Shown piece after piece: positions 16,864 through 25,130 of a stretch of 64,000 nt of DNA. This DNA is from Pseudocolwellia sp048296855 (GTDB lineage: Bacteria > Pseudomonadota > Gammaproteobacteria > Enterobacterales > Alteromonadaceae). Each line of letters opens with the position of its first letter. Position 1 is the stretch's first letter. Under the pieces are notes generated by a model that did no database searches, was not told where the DNA came from, and was given only the letters and a program-made list of their open reading frames with translations. The stretch lies in NCBI GenBank assembly GCA_048296855.1, contig CP182631.1, one strand, 5' to 3'. The position numbers and the translations under genes were made by a program.

Positions 16864-18810
16864 TTATTCACCATGAATAATTCGCTTATCTATTAGGTTT
16901 TCTACTACAGTAGGGTCCGCTAATGTAGATGTATCACCTAATGTATCAAGATCATTTTCTGCTATTTTACGTAAAATTCTTCTCATAATTTTACCTGAGC
17001 GGGTTTTGGGTAATCCCGGCGCATATTGAATATAATCAGGCTTTGCAAAACGTCCAAGCTCATTTGCGACAAACTCTGTAAGTTCTCCGATGAGCTCATT
17101 TGATTCTGTCGCATTTTTCATTAAAGAAACATATGCATAAATCCCCTGCCCTTTAATTTCATGCGGGTAACCCACAACTGCAGCTTCAGCTACAGCAGGA
17201 TGAAGTACTAGCGCACTTTCAATTTCAGCAGTACCTAATCGATGACCTGATACATTAAGCACATCGTCTACTCGCCCTGTTATCCAGTAATAACCATCTT
17301 TATCACGTTTAGCACCATCACCTGTAAAGTAATTTCCGGGGTATTGCCCTAAATAGGTATCATAAAAACGTTTATGATCACCATAAACACTTCTTAATTG
17401 TCCGGGCCAACTACCTGTCATCACAAGTAAACCACTATTTTCACCTTCTAATGTATTTGCTTCTTTATCAAAAAGAGCAGGTTTAACACCAAAAAACGGC
17501 TTACCTGCTGCACCCGGTTTCATATCCACAGCACCAGGTAAGGAAGTAATTAAAATTCCGCCAGTTTCTGTTTGCCACCAAGTATCAACAATCGGACAAG
17601 TAGACTTACCCACGACTTCATAATACCAATGCCAAGCTTCTGGATTAATTGGCTCGCCTACCGTACCTAATAATCGTAACGATGAAAGATCGGCCTTTTC
17701 AACTAGATCATCACCTACACTCATTAATGCTCTAATCGCAGTAGGAGCGGTATAAAAAATATTAACTTTATGTTTTTCACATACTTGCCAAAATCGACCA
17801 GCATCTGGATAAGTAGGAATTCCTTCAAACATCAATGTGGTTGCACCATTTGCTAATGGCCCATAAAAAATATAAGAATGTCCTGTGATCCAACCAGCGT
17901 CTGCTGTACACCAATATATTTCGCCATCTTTGTAATCAAAAACATATTTGTGTGTCATGGCAGCATATAACAAATAACCACCGCAAGTATGAAGTACTCC
18001 TTTTGGTGTTCCTGTTGAACCTGATGTATATAAAATGAAGAGAGGATCTTCAGCATCCATGATTTCTGGCTGACACGTAGCAGGTAGGTTCTTTATTTCT
18101 GTGGCGTAATCTACATCAATACGATTATTCCACGTAATTTCTCCACCGGTACGCTTAACAACAATAACGGAATGTACATTTGGGCATTCTGTTATGGCTG
18201 CATCGACGTTTGACTTCAATGGAATTGCTCTACCACCACGTAAGCTCTCATCTGCCGTTATGACCACTTTACAGTCGGCATCTTGAATACGTGCTTTAAT
18301 TGATTCCGTTGAAAAACCACCAAAGACTACAGAGTGCACAGCACCAATTCTTGCACAAGCTAACATCGCATAGCTCACTTCGGGGATCATAGGCATATAA
18401 ATACAAACTCTATCGCCTTTTTTAACGCCTCTGGCTTTTAATAAATTAGCAAAACGACATACATGATCATGCAGTTGTTGATAACTAATGTGGTCATCTT
18501 CACTTGGATCGTCACCTTCAAAAATAATCGCGGTATCGTTAGCTTTAGTGGCTAAATGTCGATCGATACAATTATAAGAAACATTTAATTTACCACCTGA
18601 AAACCACTTTATATCGGCCGTTTTTAAATCAACATCAGATACGCTATCCCAAGGTTGGTACCAATCTAAAAATTTTTCTGCTTGCTCTGCCCAAAAAACA
18701 TCAGGTTGTTCAATAGATTGCTTATACATTTCGTTGTAAGTTGCGCTATCAATATGGGTGTGCTGTTTAGCACTTTCTAAGATAGGGTAAATAGCTTTCA
18801 GTTCTTGCAT
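16864..18810 (-). CDS. acs: Acetyl-CoA synthetase
   Basis: Activates acetate to acetyl-CoA through acetyl-AMP. 648 aa from the second ATG. The ATP-binding P-loop-like motif YTSGSTGTPKG is at about 261-271, the DTWWQTETG motif lies in the middle, and the C-terminal KTRSGKIMRRIL holds the catalytic lysine that is a regulatory acetylation site in this family. I use the ATG at 18808-18810 (MQELKAIYPI) because AAAGG lies 7 nt before it; the ATG two codons upstream sits 1 nt from the same AAAGG. Transcribed alone, with its own terminator. Confidence 0.97.
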   Translation of the reverse strand: MQELKAIYPILESAKQHTHIDSATYNEMYKQSIEQPDVFWAEQAEKFLDWYQPWDSVSDVDLKTADIKWFSGGKLNVSYNCIDRHLATKANDTAIIFEGDDPSEDDHISYQQLHDHVCRFANLLKARGVKKGDRVCIYMPMIPEVSYAMLACARIGAVHSVVFGGFSTESIKARIQDADCKVVITADESLRGGRAIPLKSNVDAAITECPNVHSVIVVKRTGGEITWNNRIDVDYATEIKNLPATCQPEIMDAEDPLFILYTSGSTGTPKGVLHTCGGYLLYAAMTHKYVFDYKDGEIYWCTADAGWITGHSYIFYGPLANGATTLMFEGIPTYPDAGRFWQVCEKHKVNIFYTAPTAIRALMSVGDDLVEKADLSSLRLLGTVGEPINPEAWHWYYEVVGKSTCPIVDTWWQTETGGILITSLPGAVDMKPGAAGKPFFGVKPALFDKEANTLEGENSGLLVMTGSWPGQLRSVYGDHKRFYDTYLGQYPGNYFTGDGAKRDKDGYYWITGRVDDVLNVSGHRLGTAEIESALVLHPAVAEAAVVGYPHEIKGQGIYAYVSLMKNATESNELIGELTEFVANELGRFAKPDYIQYAPGLPKTRSGKIMRRILRKIAENDLDTLGDTSTLADPTVVENLIDKRIIHGE

Positions 18811-18887
18811 GTGCATACCTTTATTTTTTAATTTTAATGCTGAAATTTTTTAGTATCACAAAGCTTATATGAAAAGGAAGGAAAAGG

Positions 18888-18898
18888 TAACGGGTATA
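18888..18898. repeat. Solo TAACGGGTATA end
   Basis: Identical to the right terminal repeat of the 359-bp element, in the acs-rplS gap, without a matching partner nearby. It may be a decayed copy or chance. Confidence 0.25.
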
Positions 18899-18931
18899 TA
18901 TTGATATTATAAAATGATGAGTTATAAAAAC

Positions 18932-18965
18932 AAAAAACCTGTGTAGTTTCCTACACAGGTTTTAT
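18932..18965. terminator. Rho-independent terminator of the rpsP-rplS operon
   Basis: Stem AACCTGTGTAG / CTACACAGGTT with loop TTTC, flanked by A-run and T-run on both sides, so it can work in either direction. On the minus strand it follows rplS by about 40 nt. Confidence 0.92.
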
Positions 18966-19000
18966 TCAAGCTAATAGATAATTTTTTAACTACTAAAAAA

Positions 19001-19354
19001 TTACTTTTTACCCAATTTTTCTTTGATACGTGCAGAGCGACCTGAACGTTCACGAAGATAGTAAAGTTTAGCTTGACGAACATCACCGCGACGTTTGATT
19101 TCAATTGAATCAACGATAGGGCTATGTGTCTGGAATACACGTTCTACACCAACACCGTTAGATATTTTACGAACAGTGAATGCAGAGTTGATGCCACGGT
19201 TTTTTATAGCAATAACTACGCCTTCAAATGCTTGTAGACGAGATTTATCACCTTCTGTAACTTTTACTTGTACAACAACAGTATCACCTGGTGAATATGC
19301 TGGTACATCTTTTTTCATTTGCTCAGCTTCAAGCTGTTTAATAATATTACTCAT
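19001..19354 (-). CDS. rplS: 50S ribosomal protein L19
   Basis: Large subunit protein at the subunit interface, 117 aa, with VVIAIKNRGINSAFTVRKIS and GVGVERVFQTHSPIVDSIEI and the basic C-terminus SGRSARIKEKLGKK. It is the last gene of the rpsP-rimM-trmD-rplS operon, 12 nt downstream of trmD, and is followed by a strong terminator. Length and sequence are standard. Confidence 0.99.
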   Translation of the reverse strand: MSNIIKQLEAEQMKKDVPAYSPGDTVVVQVKVTEGDKSRLQAFEGVVIAIKNRGINSAFTVRKISNGVGVERVFQTHSPIVDSIEIKRRGDVRQAKLYYLRERSGRSARIKEKLGKK

Positions 19355-19366
19355 AATACCTTCTTC

Positions 19367-20176
19367 CTAGGGTTCACAGTCATCAACAATTTTTTCACCA
19401 CTTTTAATTAAAAGTAAGTGTTTTTCTTGTTCCGCTGTCAGAGCTAGGTTAGTTAATAGTTCTGGTCTTCTGTTCCACGTTCTTTCCAAAGACTTAAATT
19501 GACGCCACTGTTCAATGCGCTTGTGATCACCACTTAACAACACTTTTGGTACTGATTTTTCTCCCAAAGAAGAGGTATTCAATACTTCTGGCCTTGTGTA
19601 ATGTGGACAATCTAATAAACCTTCAGAAAATGAATCCTGTTCGGCTGATTGTTCGTGTCCTAATACACCAGGTACAAAGCGTGCTATAGCATCGATTACA
19701 TTCATGGCAGGTAATTCTCCACCACTTAACACGTAATCACCAACAGACCATTCTTCGTCGATATCCGACTCAATTAGTCTCTCGTCTATGCCTTCATAAC
19801 GTCCTGCTATAAATATCAGTCGGTCATGTTGTGATAATTCGCGTACGCCAGCTTGATCTAATTTACGTCCTTGCGGAGATAAATAAATAACCTTTGCCTT
19901 CTCTTTATGAGAAGTACCATCAACATCTGCTGCAGCGCGTGCAGCAATAATGGCATCTCGTAATGGTTGAACCATCATCAGCATTCCTGGACCACCGCCG
20001 TAAGGTCGATCGTCAACAGTGCGATGTTTATCATGCGTAAAATCACGAGGATTCCACGTATGAAAGTCAATCAAACCATTACGAATTGCTCGGCCTGTTA
20101 CTCCATACTTAGTGATAGCATCAAACATTTCTGGAAAAAGGCTTATCACCCCTATCCATAATTTGCAGTTACTCAC
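19367..20176 (-). CDS. trmD: tRNA (guanine-N1)-methyltransferase
   Basis: SPOUT enzyme that methylates G37 of tRNAs and prevents +1 frameshifting. 269 aa. Visible motifs are DDRPYGGGPGMLMMVQPL near 55-75, LIFIAGRYEGIDERLIE and VGDYVLSGGELPAMNVIDA (the SAM-binding knot). It lies between rimM (3 nt) and rplS (12 nt), and is slightly longer than the E. coli protein at its C-terminus. Confidence 0.98.
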   Translation of the reverse strand: MSNCKLWIGVISLFPEMFDAITKYGVTGRAIRNGLIDFHTWNPRDFTHDKHRTVDDRPYGGGPGMLMMVQPLRDAIIAARAAADVDGTSHKEKAKVIYLSPQGRKLDQAGVRELSQHDRLIFIAGRYEGIDERLIESDIDEEWSVGDYVLSGGELPAMNVIDAIARFVPGVLGHEQSAEQDSFSEGLLDCPHYTRPEVLNTSSLGEKSVPKVLLSGDHKRIEQWRQFKSLERTWNRRPELLTNLALTAEQEKHLLLIKSGEKIVDDCEP

Positions 20177-20179
20177 AAG

Positions 20180-20710
20180 TTAAAAACCTGGATCCCAGTC
20201 AACACAAATTTGTTTATTTTCCAAACTAACTGACTCTACAACTTGCTCAAATAAGTAAGGGATTAACCTTTCTTTTTTGCCAAATCCGTCATTTAGATTA
20301 GCTTTTACAACAAGTACGTCGTTAGCGCCCGTCTCCATAACATCAGAAACTCTACCAAGGTTATAACCTTCAGTAGTCACAACAGTCATACCAATTAAGT
20401 CACGCCAATAAAACTCCCCTTCAGGTAGTTCAGGTAGCGCTTTTTCATTAACAATTATTTCAGATCCTACATATGCTTGCGCAATATCTCGGTCATCAAC
20501 ATTTGCAACTTTGACAATAAGTGAATTACTGTGTCGACGCCAATCAGTTATTTCCACTAATTGCGTTTTATTCCCTAATTTTAAAGACCAAGGAAAATAG
20601 TCTAAAATGGCTTCTTGGTCATCAGTAAATGAATGGATTTTCAACCAACCTTTGATACCGTAAACAGCGCCTACTTTACCTAAGATGATTTCTTTACCTA
20701 ATTCTTCCAC
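20180..20710 (-). CDS. rimM: Ribosome maturation factor RimM
   Basis: 30S assembly factor that binds S19 and helps mature the 16S rRNA head. 176 aa: an N-terminal RimM domain (ILGKVGAVYGIKGWLKIHSFTD) and a C-terminal PRC-barrel (FYWRDLIGMTVVTTEGYNLGRV to LIPYLFEQVV). In the rpsP operon, 29 nt after rpsP. Confidence 0.98.
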   Translation of the reverse strand: MEELGKEIILGKVGAVYGIKGWLKIHSFTDDQEAILDYFPWSLKLGNKTQLVEITDWRRHSNSLIVKVANVDDRDIAQAYVGSEIIVNEKALPELPEGEFYWRDLIGMTVVTTEGYNLGRVSDVMETGANDVLVVKANLNDGFGKKERLIPYLFEQVVESVSLENKQICVDWDPGF

Positions 20711-20739
20711 AATCGACTCCTAAAACCTTCTAAGTATAA

Positions 20740-20988
20740 TTAAGCTGCTACTTGAGCATCTTTAACTAACTTAGCTACACGATCAGATAAACCAGCACCT
20801 TGACCAACCCAATGGTTGATACGATCTAGATCTAAGCGTAATTTCTCAGCTTGACCTTGTGCTGTTGGGTTGAAGAAACCAACTTTCTCGATGAAACGAC
20901 CATCGCGAGAGTTACGGCTATCTGCAACTACAACCTGATAAAATGGACGCTTTTTAGCGCCACCACGAGCTAAACGAATGGTAACCAT
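20740..20988 (-). CDS. rpsP: 30S ribosomal protein S16
   Basis: 82 aa from MVTIRLARGGAKKRPFYQVVVADSR, the invariant S16 start. A longer frame extends 19 codons upstream to 21045, but GAGGG is positioned 5-6 nt before the ATG at 20986-20988 and the extension is not part of the family. First gene of the rpsP-rimM-trmD-rplS operon, with a predicted promoter about 80 nt upstream. Confidence 0.99.
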   Translation of the reverse strand: MVTIRLARGGAKKRPFYQVVVADSRNSRDGRFIEKVGFFNPTAQGQAEKLRLDLDRINHWVGQGAGLSDRVAKLVKDAQVAA

Positions 20989-21066
20989 ATCGCCCTCTAT
21001 TATATTAAGTGTTAAAACGGATTTTCCAGACACTTCCGCCACCATATGTGACAGAAAAGCTCGCGT

Positions 21067-21095
21067 ATTCTACGCTTTTGAATAGAAAATGCAAA
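21067..21095 (-). promoter_or_regulatory. Predicted promoter of the rpsP operon
   Basis: On the minus strand TTTGCA (21090-21095), 17-nt spacer, TAGAAT (21067-21072). Transcription would begin near 21060, giving a leader of about 70 nt. Confidence 0.5.
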
Positions 21096-21149
21096 CGATA
21101 TCTAGCTTGAAAGTAAAAACTTGCTGATAAATGAACTGTGAACGATTTA

Positions 21150-21205
21150 TATACCCGTTATCGCTCAAGCACTCTAAAATAGCCTCTTGATTGGTAACAG
21201 GTATA
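21150..21205. repeat. 56-bp short element of the TATACCCGTTA repeat family
   Basis: Ends TATACCCGTTA (21150-21160) and TAACAGGTATA (21195-21205, one mismatch). The sequence from 21161 to 21205 matches 11542-11587 of the long element with only a few differences. It lies between maeA and the rpsP promoter and can fold into a long hairpin. Confidence 0.7.
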
Positions 21206-21233
21206 TATCAGCAAATATGGGCAATTAACCTTT

Positions 21234-22925
21234 TTAAGTGCTAATTCTTTTATATTGACGGTATTCAGGGTTCCAAAAATTACGATCAATTTTTGCCAAT
21301 AACATTTCGTCATTTATTTCTAATGCTAGACCCTGCTTGTAAGCCACTTTAGCCACAGCAAAGGCTATTTTTTTACTAAGCTGTGCAATAGAAGTTAAAG
21401 GCGGCAACAATTCGCCTTTTCCTGTATTGGCTAAAGGAGATTCATTAGCTAACATTTCACTGGCTACCATTAACATTTCATCAGTTACTCGACTAATATT
21501 TGCAGCAACAACACCTAAACCTAAACCTGGGAATATATAGCTATTATTACATTGAGGGATTGGGTAAGTTTTCCCTTGAAAATTGACCGGGTTAAAAGGG
21601 CTACCTGTAGCAATAATTACTTCACCATCACACCATTCAATAACATCAATAGGTTTTGCTTCAACTTGTTTTATAGGGTTACTTAATGGAAAAATAATAG
21701 GTAAGCCACAATGTGACTTCATTGTTTTTATAAGTTCTTCAGTAAATAAACCTGCAACACCAGAAACACCGATTAATACATCGGGTTTTGCATTATTTAC
21801 AACGTCTAATAATGAAGGGATTTCATTATTTATATCCCAATCACTTATGTTAGATAAAGACTGACAAAGCATACTTTGAAAATCTCTTAAACCTTCCATG
21901 CCTTCTATTAACAACCCTGAACGATCAACCATATAGATTTGACTTCGAGCTTGTTCAGGTGAAGCTCCTTCACTGATCATTTGAGTTATTATTTGTTCTG
22001 CAATACCACAACCTGCAGAGCCAGAACCAACAAAAACGACCTTTTGTTCGGAAAGTTTAGCGCCTTTTGCTCTACAAGCAGCAAGCAAAGAGCCTACTGT
22101 TACACAAGCAGTTCCTTGAATATCATCATTAAAACAACATATTTCGTCACGATATTTCGTTAACAATGGCATCGCATTAGGTTGGGCAAAGTCTTCAAAT
22201 TGAAGTAATACATGCGGCCAACGACGCTTAACCGCAGTTATAAACATATCAACAAATTCATTATATTCTGCTTGCCCTATACGTTTATGGCGGCGCCCCA
22301 TATACATAGGATCAGCTAATAGCTTTTCATTATTTGTTCCAACATCAAGCATTACAGGCAATGTATAAGCAGGGCTAATACCACCACACGCGGTATACAA
22401 TGAAAGCTTACCAATAGGTATTCCCATACCACCAATACCTTGGTCACCTAAACCTAAAATTCTTTCGCCGTCAGTTACTACGATAACTTTAACTTTATTT
22501 TTAGTTGCATTACGCAGAATATCGTCCATGTTATGACGCTCTTCGTAAGAGATAAATAAACCTCTTGAGCTTCTATATATATCTGAAAATTGCTCACACG
22601 CATCACCTACTGTAGGTGTATAAATAATAGGCATCATTTCAGCTAAATGAGCTTGAACAAGCTTATAAAATAATGTTTCGTTATTGTCGTGAATCGCTCT
22701 TAAATAAATGTGTTTATTTAAATCTTCATCAAAACTTTTGTATTGCATATAAGCACGTTCAACTTGTTCATCAATAGTTTCGTAGCGCGGCGGTAAAAGC
22801 CCTGTTAAATTAAAGTTTACACGTTCTTCAGAAGTAAAAGCGCTACCTTTATTCAATAAAGGGGTTTCTAATAACGAAGGTCCTGCATAAGGTATATATA
22901 ATGGATGTTTTTTGTTGTTGGTCAT
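21234..22925 (-). CDS. maeA: NAD-dependent malic enzyme (SfcA type)
   Basis: Oxidative decarboxylation of malate to pyruvate. 563 aa, the length of MaeA/SfcA rather than the longer MaeB. Motifs: IYTPTVGDACEQFS and RGLFISYEERHNM near 100-130, VVTDGERILGLGDQGIGGMG (about 152-171), the divalent metal site FEDFAQPNA, FNDDIQGTA, and the dinucleotide-binding GSGSAGCGIAEQI. Cofactor preference is inferred from the family. A gap of 131 nt separates it from iscX upstream; no terminator with a T-run is seen there. Confidence 0.95.
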   Translation of the reverse strand: MTNNKKHPLYIPYAGPSLLETPLLNKGSAFTSEERVNFNLTGLLPPRYETIDEQVERAYMQYKSFDEDLNKHIYLRAIHDNNETLFYKLVQAHLAEMMPIIYTPTVGDACEQFSDIYRSSRGLFISYEERHNMDDILRNATKNKVKVIVVTDGERILGLGDQGIGGMGIPIGKLSLYTACGGISPAYTLPVMLDVGTNNEKLLADPMYMGRRHKRIGQAEYNEFVDMFITAVKRRWPHVLLQFEDFAQPNAMPLLTKYRDEICCFNDDIQGTACVTVGSLLAACRAKGAKLSEQKVVFVGSGSAGCGIAEQIITQMISEGASPEQARSQIYMVDRSGLLIEGMEGLRDFQSMLCQSLSNISDWDINNEIPSLLDVVNNAKPDVLIGVSGVAGLFTEELIKTMKSHCGLPIIFPLSNPIKQVEAKPIDVIEWCDGEVIIATGSPFNPVNFQGKTYPIPQCNNSYIFPGLGLGVVAANISRVTDEMLMVASEMLANESPLANTGKGELLPPLTSIAQLSKKIAFAVAKVAYKQGLALEINDEMLLAKIDRNFWNPEYRQYKRIST

Positions 22926-23000
22926 AATAATTTAGTAACTTTTATAGTTTTATATAGCTATGTGAATAATGAATATTCACGAGTTTCGTGCAGGCTAACA

Positions 23001-23029
23001 CAAGTCTTATTAAAGATTAATAAAACTTG
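23001..23029. repeat. Imperfect hairpin between iscX and maeA
   Basis: CAAGTCTTATT / AATAAAACTTG with one mismatch and a 7-nt loop. No T-run follows in either direction. It could be a weak terminator after iscX or part of the maeA leader. Confidence 0.35.
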
Positions 23030-23056
23030 TTGTAAAACCAGAAAATAATAGAAAAA

Positions 23057-23257
23057 TTAATCAACTTCTGACAGCCATGCTAATTGAATGGCTTCCAACA
23101 CCCTTTCGCCGCAATGTTCTGGATCATCATCAAAGTTTTCTAAAGCTAAAACCCATTGACTTAATTGTGTAAAATTAAGTTTCATAGGATCGGCATCAGG
23201 GTGTTCTTCCATGAGGTCTAGTGCTATATCTAACGAATCTGTCCAACGGTATCCCAT
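23057..23257 (-). CDS. iscX: Fe-S cluster assembly protein IscX (YfhJ)
   Basis: 66-aa acidic protein that binds IscS and iron and modulates Fe-S cluster assembly. The whole sequence follows IscX: WTDSLDIALDL, HPDADP, LSQWVLALENFDDDP and RVLEAIQLAWLSE. The start has AAGGTGG about 6 nt upstream. It usually ends the isc operon (hscA-fdx-iscX); here it stands alone next to maeA, with an unrecognised 43-codon gene 16 nt upstream. Confidence 0.93.
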   Translation of the reverse strand: MGYRWTDSLDIALDLMEEHPDADPMKLNFTQLSQWVLALENFDDDPEHCGERVLEAIQLAWLSEVD

Positions 23258-23273
23258 ATTTCCACCTTACTTA

Positions 23274-23405
23274 TTAGAAATTTATTAACAAATGAAACCA
23301 CAATGCATCGGCAAGTAGCATTAATATCAACCATAAAAGAATCATTCGTGCTTTTTTACAATACTGGCATTGCGTATGCCACCAAGCAAACCAATTTTTT
23401 TTCAT
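23274..23405 (-). CDS. Small membrane protein with a CxxC motif upstream of iscX (43 aa)
   Basis: An open frame of 43 codons, MKKNWFAWWHTQCQYCKKAR followed by MILLWLILMLLADALWFHLLINF. The N-terminal half is basic and tryptophan-rich with C13-x-x-C16; the C-terminal half is one membrane helix (about 21-40) holding a charged D. It ends 16 nt before the iscX start on the same strand. The composition is protein-like, but the ribosome binding site (TTGAAAATA) is weak. I do not recognise the family. The topology suggests a small thiol or metal-binding inner membrane protein; function unknown. Confidence 0.55.
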   Translation of the reverse strand: MKKNWFAWWHTQCQYCKKARMILLWLILMLLADALWFHLLINF

Positions 23406-23481
23406 TATTTTCAAACATCAACATTCTACTAATTGTTATTATAACAGTTACAGTTAAATAATAAGCTAAGGTTTGAATATT

Positions 23482-23727
23482 ATGTCTACTATTGAATTTT
23501 CATTACAACAAAAAGAACAAATAATCATTAAATTACAAAAATATTTTTTGAAAGAATTAGACAGTGAATTGGAGCAATTTGATGCCGATTTTCTTTTAGA
23601 CTTTATAGCTAAAGAAATGGGTGTTTTCTTCTATAATAAAGGGCTGTACGACGCTCAAGCAATTTTAAATGAAAAACTAGACACCATATCAGACGCTATT
23701 TATGAAATTGAGCAACCCATTCCATAA
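23482..23727 (+). CDS. DUF2164 family protein
   Basis: 81 aa from MSTIEFSLQQKEQIIIKLQ. The core LKELDSELEQFDADFLLDFIAKEMGVFFYNKGLYDAQ and the end IYEIEQP identify DUF2164, a small helical family of unknown function. I use the ATG at 23482 because AAGG is 11 nt upstream; a TTG three codons earlier lies only 2 nt from it. It runs toward nnrS (102 nt gap) on the same strand, and co-transcription is possible. Confidence 0.88.
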   Translation: MSTIEFSLQQKEQIIIKLQKYFLKELDSELEQFDADFLLDFIAKEMGVFFYNKGLYDAQAILNEKLDTISDAIYEIEQPIP

Positions 23728-23757
23728 TACCTACTTAACAAAACCTTTAAATAAAAA

Positions 23758-23771
23758 TTGATTTGAGGCAA
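23758..23771 (+). promoter_or_regulatory. Possible FNR/DNR-type site upstream of nnrS
   Basis: TTGAT-TTGA-GGCAA resembles the FNR-family palindrome TTGAT-N4-ATCAA at 8 of 10 positions. nnrS genes are often controlled by NO or oxygen-responsive regulators of this family. Weak evidence from one site. Confidence 0.35.
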
Positions 23772-23801
23772 ATATTCCTCCCTTGATCAGGAGTACACTG
23801 A

Positions 23802-23852
23802 ATGAAAATAAACAATAACGTAGACTACTATGCTTCAAATTACCGATCCTGA
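23802..23852 (+). CDS. Possible leader peptide overlapping the nnrS start (16 codons)
   Basis: An ATG with a strong AGGAG 8 nt upstream opens a 16-codon frame (MKINNNVDYYASNYRS) that ends inside nnrS, which begins at 23830 in another frame. The nnrS ATG has no ribosome binding site, and an in-frame TAG at 23821-23823 rules out an upstream nnrS start. This suggests translational coupling through the short frame. Whether the peptide is made is unknown. Confidence 0.35.
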   Translation: MKINNNVDYYASNYRS

Positions 23853-25035
23853 AAAAGAGCAAAAAACGCTCCCATTATTAAGATTAGGCTTTCGCCCTTT
23901 TTTCTTATTTGGTTCTGTTTTTTCGGTTGTAGCCATGATTTTATGGTTATTCATGTTGAAAGGTAGCCTATCGCTATCACCATTAGGTGGAATGCAGTGG
24001 TGGCACATTCATGAAATGACCTTTGGTTTTGGCTGTGCGATTACTGTAGGTTTCTTACTAACAGCCGTTCAAACATGGACGGGGATTAAAGGAGTACAAG
24101 GCACTCCATTACTCTTATTATTTATTTTATGGATGCTTGGGCGAGTTTTTGTTTTATTTCCTCATATTTTAGGGGGTTCTTTATCATCAATAATAGATAT
24201 AAGCTTCCTCCCAATATCCGCTTATATGCTAGGCAAGCCTATTATTGCGATAAAACAATATCGAAACTTATTTTTCGTTCCCTTATTATTATTGTTTACT
24301 CTCGCTAATATAACGATGCACTTATCTTTAAGTTACCCAGAAACATTCTCGTATCAACTATCAAGTTATACAGGCATCATATTGATTGTATTGTTGATGT
24401 CGGTTATATCAGGTCGAGTTGTCCCTATGTTTACTGCGAATGGTACTAAAACACCTAAAGCGGATCCTTCTCCTGTTTTAGATAAATTAACAAATATTCC
24501 GTTAGCTCTTGCGATGTTTATGTTGTTGCTTCATCCGCTAATAACTTTTAATACCTTAGTCTTTGGTAGTTTGTTAACTTTTTCTGGCATATTTCAAACG
24601 CTTCGTTGGTTGAAATGGAAACCTTACCGAACACTTAACGTTCCTTTAGTTTGGGCCCTTCACAGTGGATTAATGTTTATTTCTTTTGGACTAATTTTAT
24701 TAGGACTAAGCTACATACTCATTGAATTACCAAGTAATCACATTTGGCACTTAATCACTATTGGAGGAATTGGTGGACTTATAATCGCAATGATAACACG
24801 TGTTTCATTAGGTCATACTGGAAGACCATTAATAGCTCCTAAAACAATACCACTCGCTTATTTTCTTATAATTGTTGCAACTATAATAAGAGTATTTGCT
24901 CCGTGGATATGGCCTGAAAGTACCGTAATATTTATTGATATAAGTGGTTTTTTATGGATTTTGTCCTTTACGCTTTTTATCTATCATTATATGCCAATCC
25001 TTCTATCCGCTAGAGCAGATAATAAATCAGGGTAA
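23830..25035 (+). CDS. nnrS: NnrS family membrane protein
   Basis: 401-aa inner membrane protein with about 12 hydrophobic segments. NnrS proteins are heme- and copper-containing membrane proteins linked to nitric oxide stress and denitrification. Hallmarks are LLRLGFRPFFLFGSVF (16-31), WWHIHEMTFGF (about 57-67), VGFLLTAVQTWTG, SGRVVPMFTANG and TRVSLGHTGRPL. No nitric oxide reductase or nitrite reductase gene is in the window, so the role is likely NO tolerance. The start has no binding site of its own (see the overlapping short frame). Confidence 0.9.
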   Translation: MLQITDPEKEQKTLPLLRLGFRPFFLFGSVFSVVAMILWLFMLKGSLSLSPLGGMQWWHIHEMTFGFGCAITVGFLLTAVQTWTGIKGVQGTPLLLLFILWMLGRVFVLFPHILGGSLSSIIDISFLPISAYMLGKPIIAIKQYRNLFFVPLLLLFTLANITMHLSLSYPETFSYQLSSYTGIILIVLLMSVISGRVVPMFTANGTKTPKADPSPVLDKLTNIPLALAMFMLLLHPLITFNTLVFGSLLTFSGIFQTLRWLKWKPYRTLNVPLVWALHSGLMFISFGLILLGLSYILIELPSNHIWHLITIGGIGGLIIAMITRVSLGHTGRPLIAPKTIPLAYFLIIVATIIRVFAPWIWPESTVIFIDISGFLWILSFTLFIYHYMPILLSARADNKSG

Positions 25036-25088
25036 ATTGTTCAATACGGATATTTAATCCCTAAGTCTATTGAGAATATAACGGCGAC

Positions 25089-25119
25089 TCCGTATGCTAA
25101 TAATCAAATAACATACGGA
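25089..25119 (+). repeat. Inverted repeat ahead of the hydroxyacid dehydrogenase start
   Basis: Perfect TCCGTATG (25089-25096) / CATACGGA (25112-25119) with a 15-nt AT-rich loop, ending 11 bp before the start codon. Possible operator or leader hairpin. Confidence 0.45.
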
Positions 25120-25130
25120 ATAGCCTTCAA

